From Prevotella sp. CAG:1092 (GTDB lineage: Bacteria > Bacteroidota > Bacteroidia > Bacteroidales > Bacteroidaceae), in assembly GCA_000436915.1 (NCBI GenBank), contig HF994056.1, positions 12,871 to 25,789 of the forward strand: a DNA stretch of 12,919 nt. The letters are read 5' to 3'. The position numbers and the translations under genes are program-made. Below the pieces are notes generated by a model. The model was not told the origin of the DNA. It saw only the letters and a program-made list of their open reading frames with translations, and did no database searches. Shown piece by piece: positions 6,461 to 12,919 of this stretch (positions within the stretch are counted from its first letter, which is position 1; every line of letters begins with the position of its first letter).

Positions 6461-7900
6461 ATGCAAAGTCTAAACAGAGAAACTATTTATCCAAACAAAG
6501 ATGTGACTTCTACCACAGATTTGAATTCTAGATTCGTCTATTTCGTGTGTCTTGTGTCTGCTATGGGCGGACTACTCTTTGGCTACGATTGGGTGGTGAT
6601 AGGAGGCGCAAAACCTTTCTATGAACTGTATTTCAATATCGCTGATTCACCTTCGAGCCAAGGCTTGGCAATGAGTATAGCATTAGTTGGTTGCATGATA
6701 GGCGCATGCACTTGCGGATGGTTGGCAGATAAGATAGGACGAAAGAATTTGCTGATAGTATCGGCCATAGTGTTCTTGTTGTCATCGTTGCTTACAGGAG
6801 CTTTCTCAAGCTTCGCTTTATTCCTCGTCGCACGCTTCTTTGGTGGTGTAGGCATAGGCATTGCCTCAGGTTTGTCGCCTATGTATATCGCAGAAATAGC
6901 TCCTTCAAATATACGCGGTAAATTGGTGAGTCTCAATCAGATGACTATAGTGCTGGGTATTCTTGCTGCCCAGATTGTTAACTGGCTTATTGCTGAACCA
7001 ATACCTGCAGGCAGTATAGCGTCAGATATTGCAACATCGTGGAATGGACAGATGGCGTGGCGTTGGATGTTTTGGGCAGCAGCAGTTCCTTCGTTAGCCT
7101 TCTTGCTGATGGCATTTTTCATACCAGAGAGTCCGCGTTGGCAAGCTATGAATGGACAAGTAGTCGCAGCTACAGATACGCTTACTCGTATAGGCGGAGT
7201 CGACTATGCGCATACAGAGATGCGAGCTATCTCTATTGCTAATTCTGCTATAAAGGAGCAGGCTGGTCTTGCCACCCTCTTCTCACGTCCATTTGGCAAA
7301 GTGTTGGTGCTTGGTCTTTTCATCGCTGTGTTCCAGCAATGGTGTGGCACAAATGTCATCTTTAACTATGCGCAAGAGATATTCCAGTCGGCAGGCTATA
7401 GCGTAGGCGATGTGTTGTTTAATATCGTTATCACAGGCGTTGCCAACGTAGTGTTTACTATCATAGCCATCAACATAGTCGACAAATTGGGTCGTCGCAA
7501 GTTGATGCTCATTGGAGCTTTGGGGTTGTGTATCATCTATGCTATCCTTGGTCTATGCTATTATCTCCATATCACGGGCTTCTTTATGATAGTCCTTGTG
7601 GTGGCAGCCATCGGTTGCTATGCCATGACCCTTGGTCCATGCACCTGGGTTCTGATAGCAGAGCTATTCCCAAACAGAGTTAGAGCTATCGCCGTAGCCA
7701 CATGCACCTTCGCTTTGTGGGTAGGCTCGTCTACATTGACATATACTTTTCCATTCCTCAACGCCAGCCTTGGTAGCTATGGAACATTCTGGATATATAG
7801 TCTTGTGTGCCTCGTAGGCTTCGTGTTCTTTATGGCTAAGTTGCCCGAAACAAAAGGTAAGAGCCTTGAGCAGTTGGAGGAAGAATTAATAAAGAAATAA
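6461..7900 (+). CDS. Sugar-porter family MFS permease (XylE/GLUT-like)
   Basis: This 479-residue inner-membrane protein has the expected twelve hydrophobic segments and the complete sugar-porter signature set. These are GYDWVVIGGA near residue 41, DKIGRK (90-95), RFFGGVGIGIASG, RGKLVSLNQ (152-160), PESPRW (222-227) before the central loop, QQWCGTN (292-298), DKLGRRK (341-347), GPCTWVLIAELFPNRVR (392-408) and PETKGKSLEQLEEEL at the end. Such proteins carry monosaccharides across the inner membrane, often with H+. By remembered alignment to E. coli XylE, sugar-contact positions Gln160, Gln292, Gln293, Asn298 and Trp396 are kept, but the position of XylE Gln415 appears to be Leu, so xylose specificity should not be assumed. 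The ATG at 6461 lies just after a good promoter box. The next gene starts 23 bases after the stop, indicating an operon. Confidence 0.92.
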   Translation: MQSLNRETIYPNKDVTSTTDLNSRFVYFVCLVSAMGGLLFGYDWVVIGGAKPFYELYFNIADSPSSQGLAMSIALVGCMIGACTCGWLADKIGRKNLLIVSAIVFLLSSLLTGAFSSFALFLVARFFGGVGIGIASGLSPMYIAEIAPSNIRGKLVSLNQMTIVLGILAAQIVNWLIAEPIPAGSIASDIATSWNGQMAWRWMFWAAAVPSLAFLLMAFFIPESPRWQAMNGQVVAATDTLTRIGGVDYAHTEMRAISIANSAIKEQAGLATLFSRPFGKVLVLGLFIAVFQQWCGTNVIFNYAQEIFQSAGYSVGDVLFNIVITGVANVVFTIIAINIVDKLGRRKLMLIGALGLCIIYAILGLCYYLHITGFFMIVLVVAAIGCYAMTLGPCTWVLIAELFPNRVRAIAVATCTFALWVGSSTLTYTFPFLNASLGSYGTFWIYSLVCLVGFVFFMAKLPETKGKSLEQLEEELIKK

Positions 7901-7923
7901 TAACTTAAAAACGAAATACTATT

Positions 7924-10900
7924 ATGGTTAAAGCGTGGAGAGAGTTGGTTACCATTCCTACTTACGAGGTTGGCAAACCTGAGAAGAGTCCAATGTTTTT
8001 GGAAAAGCGAGTCTATCAAGGGTCGAGTGGAGTGGTATATCCATATCCTGTGATAGAGTCGATAAGTAATGAGAAGAAAAATGTAGAGTATCTCGCAGTA
8101 TGGCTTGAGAACGAATACATCAAGGTGATGATTCTGCCAGAACTTGGCGGTAGGGTACAGATGGCATACGATAAGATAAAGAAGCGCCACTTTGTATACT
8201 ACAACCATGTTATCAAGCCTGCATTGGTAGGTTTGGCTGGTCCTTGGATTAGTGGCGGTATAGAGTTTAACTGGCCACAACATCATCGTCCTTCTACCTT
8301 TATGCCTGTTGATGTGTATATAGAATCTAACGACGAAGATGGTTCTGTAACTGTTTGGACAAGCGAGATGGAAAAGATGTTTCACCAAAAGGGAGCCGCA
8401 GGTTTCACCCTGCGCCCTGGCTGTGCCTACTTAGAGATAAAGGGCTTGCTATACAATCGCACCGATATGCCACAGACATTCCTTTGGTGGGCAAATCCAG
8501 CCGTGGCTGTCAACGATGAATATCAGTCGGTATTCCCACCTGATATCAATGCTGTATTCGACCATGGTAAACGTGCGGTATCGTCGTTCCCTATAGCCAC
8601 AGGTACATATTATAAGATGGACTATTCGGCAGGTGTCGACATATCCAACTATCGTAATATCAAGGTGCCAACTTCGTATATGGGTGTGAACTCGCGCTTC
8701 AATTTCGAGGGTGGATATGAGAACGATACTAAGGGCGGTATGTTGCATGTGGCTTCCCATCATTTCAGTCCGGGCAAGAAGCAATGGACGTGGGGTAATG
8801 GCGACTTTGGTCAGGCATGGGATCGCAACCTTACCGACGAGGATGGACCATACATCGAGCTTATGGCTGGAGTGTATACAGAGAACCAGCCAGACTTCAC
8901 TTGGCTCATGCCTTATGAAGAGAAACGCTTCACACAGTATTTTATGCCATATCGTGACTTAGGTGTGGTGAAAGAAGCGTCTAAAGACTTGATATTCAAT
9001 ATAGATAGTGTTGAAACGTCGAAGGTATGCTTTAAACTCTATGCCACACATTTACAGCATATAAAGATAGTGCTTCGCAATGACGATGGTACCATTTATC
9101 ATGAAGAAGAATTGGACATTTCGCCTAAGGAAGTATTGGAGAGAGAGGTGAATGTCGGCGATGCAGAATTCTCGGACTTAACCTTCGAGGTGAGCCAAGA
9201 GTTTGCTTATGGCTCGCGCGTTGTGTTGCGTTGGCATGCTGAAGACGATGAGATTCGACCTATCCCTGATAGTGCTGAGGCTGCATTGCCACCACACGAG
9301 GTGAAGACCAACGAACAGCTGTATCTTACAGCCATTCATCTTGAGCAATATCGTCATGCAACGTGGAGTCCGGTAGACTATTACGAGGAAGCTTTGCGCA
9401 GAGATCCTAACGATGCTCGTTGTCTTAATGCCTATGGTTTGTGGCTATTGCGTCGTGGCAGATTCGATAAGGCTGAGCCAATGTTACGACATGCGGTGAA
9501 GATCATCACTAAGCGCAATCCTAATCCTTATGATTCAGAACCAATCTACAATCTTGCTTTGTGTTTGAAATATCAAGGTAAGAAGGCTGAGGCTTACGAG
9601 CTATTTTGGAAGTCGACATGGAGCAAGGCATGTGCTGATGCAGGGTACTTCGAGGCAGCAAAGATAAGTGTGGAGCAACGTAGATTTGAAGATGCTCTCG
9701 ACGAGGTTGAGCGCTGTCTTGATTCTAATTGGCACAACCATAAGGCACGAGCTTTGAAGGCTACAATACTTAGATACCTGCGTCGCAATGATGAAGCTTT
9801 GGCTCTTATCAGCGAGTCGCTGAAGATGGATCAGTTCAACTATGGTTGTCGCTACGAGCAGTATTTACTTACCAACGATGGTGCTTTGCTGAATGAAATG
9901 AAACAGATGCTTCGCCATTGTGCAGACAACTACAATGAGGTGGCTCTCGACTACCAGGCAGCAGGACTCAGCGACGAGGCCAATGCCATATGGCAGATTG
10001 CTATAGAGGAAGATGCTGCTAATCCTATGACATATTATTATATGCATCGCTATAAAGATGCAGCTGAGGCTGACTATAGCTATTGCTTCCCTAATCGTTT
10101 GGAGGATATTCAGGCTTTGGAGAATGCTAAGCTCAAGAATCCGTCAGATGCTATGGCTCCATATTATCTTGGATGCTTGTTCTATGCAGCACGCCAATAT
10201 GATTTGGCTATTGAGAATTGGGAACTCTCATCCCAGAAAGCTCCTATGTTCCCATTGGTTTGGCGTAATCTGGCTTTAGCTCGTTTCAATAAGCAGGGTA
10301 GGGAGAAAGAGGCGTTGGGATATATGCAAAATGCATTTAAGCTCGACACTACCGATGCGCGTATGCTCATGGAACTAGATCAGCTTAGCAAACGTCTGCA
10401 TCATCCTCATGCTGAGCGTCTTGAATTCCTACAGCAATATCCTAAGTTGATAGAAAAGCGCGACGATTTGGTGCTCGAAGAGATTACTCTCTTAAACCAA
10501 GTTGGCAAATATATACAAGCCAAGCGTAAGCTCGATGCACATATCTTCCATCCTTGGGAGGGCGGCGAAGGCAAGGTGCCTGCACAATATCAGATATGTC
10601 GAGTGGAAATGGCTAAGCAGAATATAGCTGAAGGTAAATACAAATGTGCCGTTGGATTGTTGAAGCAATGCCTAACATATCCTCACCATCTTGGCGAAGG
10701 CAAACTGTATGGTGCACAGGAGAACGATTTCTACTATCTGCTTGGTGTAGCCTATGATGCTTTAGGCAAAACAGATGAGGCTAAAGAATGCTGGGAAAAG
10801 GCTGTGTTAGGACCACAGGAACCTGCAGCTGCTATGTATTATAATGATGCTAAGCCCGACAAGATTTTCTATCAGGGTATGGCTTTGCGCAAACTTGGAC

Positions 10901-11196
10901 GCGAAGACGAGGCTTATGGTCGTTTCTATCGACTCATAAACTATGGCAAACAACATGTGTTTGAGCACCAGACGATGGACTACTTCGCAGTTTCATTGCC
11001 AGACTTGCTTATCTGGGACGACTCGTTAGATACAAAGAACGTAATTCATTGCAAGTATATGCTTGCATTGGGATATTGTGGAATGGGTGATATGAAGCAC
11101 GCCTTGAAGTATCTTGCCGAAGTTGAAGCCTTAGACAATAATCATCAAGGCGCTCAGCAACTACGCTCGTTTATTGAACTTAGGTTGTTGCCGTAG
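7924..11196 (+). CDS. DUF5107-like sugar-binding-fold protein with C-terminal TPR superhelix
   Basis: The product has 1090 residues, with no signal peptide or membrane segment, so it is probably cytoplasmic. Residues ~15-350 match what I recall of DUF5107, a domain with a galactose-mutarotase-like beta fold. Visible marks are ILPELGGRVQMAYDK (70-84), GPWISGGIEFNWPQHHRPS (106-124), TLRPGCAYLEIKGLLYNRT, a Trp-rich FLWWANPAVAVN segment, and HHFSPGKKQWTWGNGDFGQAWDRNL (279-303). The conserved Glu, His and Trp there look like a carbohydrate-binding or catalytic pocket. A beta-linker (~355-450) is followed by TPR-type helical repeats from ~465 to the end, with motifs such as YNLALCLKYQGKKAEAYELF, YYLGCLFYAARQYDLAIENW and YLLGVAYDALGKTDEAKECWEKA. 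It sits 23 bases behind the permease in an apparent operon. I infer that it acts on or senses the imported sugar. The biochemical function is not known to me, and an enzyme or a regulatory scaffold are both possible. Confidence 0.85.
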   Translation: MVKAWRELVTIPTYEVGKPEKSPMFLEKRVYQGSSGVVYPYPVIESISNEKKNVEYLAVWLENEYIKVMILPELGGRVQMAYDKIKKRHFVYYNHVIKPALVGLAGPWISGGIEFNWPQHHRPSTFMPVDVYIESNDEDGSVTVWTSEMEKMFHQKGAAGFTLRPGCAYLEIKGLLYNRTDMPQTFLWWANPAVAVNDEYQSVFPPDINAVFDHGKRAVSSFPIATGTYYKMDYSAGVDISNYRNIKVPTSYMGVNSRFNFEGGYENDTKGGMLHVASHHFSPGKKQWTWGNGDFGQAWDRNLTDEDGPYIELMAGVYTENQPDFTWLMPYEEKRFTQYFMPYRDLGVVKEASKDLIFNIDSVETSKVCFKLYATHLQHIKIVLRNDDGTIYHEEELDISPKEVLEREVNVGDAEFSDLTFEVSQEFAYGSRVVLRWHAEDDEIRPIPDSAEAALPPHEVKTNEQLYLTAIHLEQYRHATWSPVDYYEEALRRDPNDARCLNAYGLWLLRRGRFDKAEPMLRHAVKIITKRNPNPYDSEPIYNLALCLKYQGKKAEAYELFWKSTWSKACADAGYFEAAKISVEQRRFEDALDEVERCLDSNWHNHKARALKATILRYLRRNDEALALISESLKMDQFNYGCRYEQYLLTNDGALLNEMKQMLRHCADNYNEVALDYQAAGLSDEANAIWQIAIEEDAANPMTYYYMHRYKDAAEADYSYCFPNRLEDIQALENAKLKNPSDAMAPYYLGCLFYAARQYDLAIENWELSSQKAPMFPLVWRNLALARFNKQGREKEALGYMQNAFKLDTTDARMLMELDQLSKRLHHPHAERLEFLQQYPKLIEKRDDLVLEEITLLNQVGKYIQAKRKLDAHIFHPWEGGEGKVPAQYQICRVEMAKQNIAEGKYKCAVGLLKQCLTYPHHLGEGKLYGAQENDFYYLLGVAYDALGKTDEAKECWEKAVLGPQEPAAAMYYNDAKPDKIFYQGMALRKLGREDEAYGRFYRLINYGKQHVFEHQTMDYFAVSLPDLLIWDDSLDTKNVIHCKYMLALGYCGMGDMKHALKYLAEVEALDNNHQGAQQLRSFIELRLLP

Positions 11197-11234
11197 GTGA
11201 CGTTTTTAGTAATATAATTGTGGTTAGTTTGTTA

Positions 11235-11266
11235 GCGAATGAGGCTTCGTGCCTCGTTCGCTTTAT
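11235..11266 (+). terminator. Hairpin terminator after the permease/DUF5107 operon
   Basis: GCGAATGAGGC (11235-11245) pairs with GCCTCGTTCGC (11251-11261), 11 bp with one T-G wobble and a TTCGT loop. The following T-tract is short (TTTATT), so termination may be partial and some transcripts could enter the SGNH gene. Confidence 0.7.
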
Positions 11267-11299
11267 TAGGTTTATAAAAACTCATTAATATAATTGGTT

Positions 11300-11980
11300 G
11301 TGAAGAATTTAAGGCTATTGTTTTTGTTGTTGGCTTGTGTGGCATTGCCAACTCTCGCCCAGGTAAAGCCTACGTTGGCTGTGCTTGGCGATTCGTATTC
11401 TACATTTGCAGGCTTCATTCCTGTGGATAATGCTTGTTGGTATAATAATCCTGCCGATTTAAAGCGTACAGATGTTACCAAGGTAGAACAAACTTGGTGG
11501 TGGCAAGTGGTTAAGGAAGGAGGATATAAGTTAGGTACCATAGAGTCTTATTCTGGTGCAACGATCTGCAACACAGGCTATAGAGATGAAGACTATAGCG
11601 ACCGCTCTTTTGTTACTCGTTGCACGAATCTCGGCAATCCTGATATTATCCTGATATGTGGAGCAACAAACGATAGTTGGGCTAATGTGCCAATAGGCGA
11701 GTATAAATATTCAGGCTGGAAACGTGCATAACTATATTGTTTCCGATCTGCAATGGCTAAAATGCTAAGCGATATACAGCAGCATTACCCCAATGTAGAT
11801 GTGTATTTTATACTCAATACCGGACTAAAGAAAGAAATCAATGAGTCGGTGTTAGAGATTTGTAAGCATTATGGAGTTCCTGTTATACAATTGGTGGACA
11901 TAGATAAAAAGAGTAGTCACCCTTCGGTGAAAGGTATGAAAGCCATTGCACAGCAGGTTTTGAAGGGTATAATGAAGTAA
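11300..11980 (+). pseudogene. SGNH/GDSL-type hydrolase interrupted by one in-frame TAA stop
   Basis: Read from the GTG at 11300, the gene starts with a good signal peptide (MKNLRLLFLLLACVALPTLA, cleavage before Gln21). It continues with the block I motif VLGDSYSTF (nucleophile Ser32), a block II-like SGATICNTG, and the block III motif CGATNDSW (Asn124). Codon 144 (11729-11731) is TAA. The same frame then resumes without a shift as LYCFRSAMAKML and runs to residue 226, with the block V region KKSSHPSVKGMK (His207) at 11918-11920. The total of about 226 codons fits an intact small SGNH esterase, so this is one gene split by a nonsense codon, for example GAA to TAA. The first part lacks the catalytic His and the second lacks Ser and signal peptide, so neither should be active alone. 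The intact form would be an exported esterase, plausibly a carbohydrate deacylase. A sequencing error or stop readthrough remain possible. An alternative TTG start lies at 11294. Confidence 0.8.
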
Positions 11981-11982
11981 GA

Positions 11983-12885
11983 TTATTCCTTTTTTTCTGA
12001 AGACTTCCTATATTCAGATGGCGACACGCCAATAGTCTTACTGAATAGGCGAGAGAAATACAGGGAGTCTTCGATGCCAAGCTTATAGCATATCTGGTTT
12101 ATACGTAGGTTGGTATAGCTAAGAAGTTTGCATGCATGATTCATTTTCATGCGATTGAAATATTGTAGCGGACTATAGCCAGTCTGCTTTTTGAACAAGG
12201 CGTTGAAATATGTGGCAGAATATCCCACATATTTCTGCACGTCTTGTAGTTTTATATTGTTTTCAATGTTTTCTTCCATGTAGTGTATAGCAGCATCCAC
12301 AATGTTGATGTTGCTATCATGGTTTGGCTCTGCGTGCTTGGCTCTGCGAAATTGTCGTAAATATCGCATAGAAGCAAGAAAATGGTGTAGTAGACTAGAG
12401 GCATAACGCAAGTCTTCTACATCTTCTTGATATTGTAAGGTGGTGAGAATCTCCTCAAAGATATTAAGCCTATCTCCAATCCTTGAGTTTACAGCTACGT
12501 TTATCTCTATAGGCTTAGAGGCTCCTTCGGCAAATATTGAGGCATGTTCGCCCCTGAAATGTAGCCAATAGATAGTCCAACTTCCATTGTCGTTGGTGCC
12601 ATATTCGTGTGGTTCATTCTTAGGAAGAATGAAATACTGGTTTTGTTTCACCTCGTATTTCTTTCCGCCTATAGTATACCATCCGCATCCATCTACGCAA
12701 TATATCAACACATACTGATCTATGCCCTCACAACGTTTTACGTGATAATTCTCTGCCTTAGGATAATATCCTATGTCGGTGATGTAAAGGCTGGCTGTTA
12801 GTGGGTCGTGCTCTTCTATGTCAACAACCATAGGCGACAGTTTCACTTGTCGTTCGCCAATAAATCCCTCTTTCTTACTTCTCAT
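11983..12885 (-). CDS. AraC-family transcriptional regulator with cupin-type sensor domain
   Basis: The product has 300 residues. Residues ~30-125 form an AraC-type cupin sensing domain: YVLIYCVDGCGWYTIGGKKYEVKQNQYFILPKNEPHEY, then WTIYWLHFRG. Residues ~195-295 are the paired helix-turn-helix DNA-binding domain. Its first HTH is around IKLQDVQKYVGYSATYFNALFKKQTGYSPLQYFNRMKM, and its second around LRINQICYKLGIEDSLYFSRLFSKTIGVSPSEYR, the standard AraC/XylS C-terminal signature. It is probably a cytoplasmic one-component activator binding a sugar or related ligand. It is convergent with the SGNH gene (2 bases between stops) and is the only regulator visible here. It is therefore the leading candidate to bind the 22-bp TCCAT repeats before the permease operon, though this is inference. 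The ATG at 12883-12885 gives a full-length N-terminus; its promoter is largely outside the window. Confidence 0.93.
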   Translation of the reverse strand: MRSKKEGFIGERQVKLSPMVVDIEEHDPLTASLYITDIGYYPKAENYHVKRCEGIDQYVLIYCVDGCGWYTIGGKKYEVKQNQYFILPKNEPHEYGTNDNGSWTIYWLHFRGEHASIFAEGASKPIEINVAVNSRIGDRLNIFEEILTTLQYQEDVEDLRYASSLLHHFLASMRYLRQFRRAKHAEPNHDSNINIVDAAIHYMEENIENNIKLQDVQKYVGYSATYFNALFKKQTGYSPLQYFNRMKMNHACKLLSYTNLRINQICYKLGIEDSLYFSRLFSKTIGVSPSEYRKSSEKKE

Positions 12886-12919
12886 AGGTGTGGATGGTTA
12901 ATAAACAAAAAAGTGCGTC

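Noticed and set aside
7777..8388. 203-residue open frame on the minus strand across the permease/DUF5107 junction
   Set aside because: It is antisense to two well-supported genes and its low-complexity translation shows no domain. It is a shadow.
11267..11274. TAGGTTTA as a promoter box for the SGNH gene
   Set aside because: It misses the final G of TAnnTTTG and has no -33 partner. It is too weak to call in AT-rich sequence.
11294..11980. Frameshift as the cause of the split SGNH gene
   Set aside because: Both parts are in the same frame, so the interruption is a single stop codon, not an indel.
12886..12919. Promoter of the AraC-type regulator
   Set aside because: Only 34 bases upstream are present and no TAnnTTTG box is visible on the minus strand. 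The promoter probably lies beyond the window.

Overview
The window looks like a piece of a Bacteroidales chromosome, most like Prevotella/Segatella. The evidence is a SusC/SusD outer-membrane pair, Bacteroidetes-type promoter boxes (TAnnTTTG) in place of E. coli-type ones, no strong Shine-Dalgarno sequences, an AT-rich base composition, and a secreted protein ending in the short DLNGR...GIYVVKGKKV tail common in this group. The content is that of a polysaccharide utilization locus (PUL) or its edge. No glycoside hydrolase is visible, so the substrate cannot be named.

Layout. Positions 2-1750 hold the C-terminal part of a SusC-type TonB-dependent transporter cut by the window edge. After 31 bases comes a large SusD-type lipoprotein (1782-4145), followed by a good intrinsic terminator. 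The gap 4146-4694 is unusually rich: the terminator, a ~100-base structured repeat element, four GTTGAC hexamers spaced exactly 32 bp apart, and a TATATTTG promoter box. It precedes a secreted protein of four related ~110-residue beta-rich repeats (4695-6275), whose end runs into an 8-bp tandem repeat and a strong terminator. A second regulatory gap (6361-6460) carries three TCCAT-centred direct repeats at exact 22-bp spacing, the last abutting a TAACTTTG promoter box. This drives an apparent two-gene operon: a sugar-porter MFS permease (6461-7900) and a 1090-residue cytoplasmic DUF5107-like/TPR protein (7924-11196), closed by a hairpin. Next is an SGNH hydrolase gene interrupted by one in-frame TAA (11300-11980). 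Convergent with it, 2 bases away, is an AraC-family regulator on the minus strand (11983-12885).

How the parts may work together (inference): SusC/SusD and the repeat protein capture and import glycan at the cell surface, and the MFS permease moves a released sugar across the inner membrane. The DUF5107-like protein, with a mutarotase-like sugar-binding N-terminus, acts on or senses that sugar in the cytoplasm. The AraC-type protein is the obvious candidate to read the 22-bp repeats in front of the permease. The SGNH enzyme, perhaps once a secreted deacylase, appears to be inactivated or recoded.

The most unusual signals are non-coding: the 32-bp-phased GTTGAC array and the 22-bp-phased TCCAT array.
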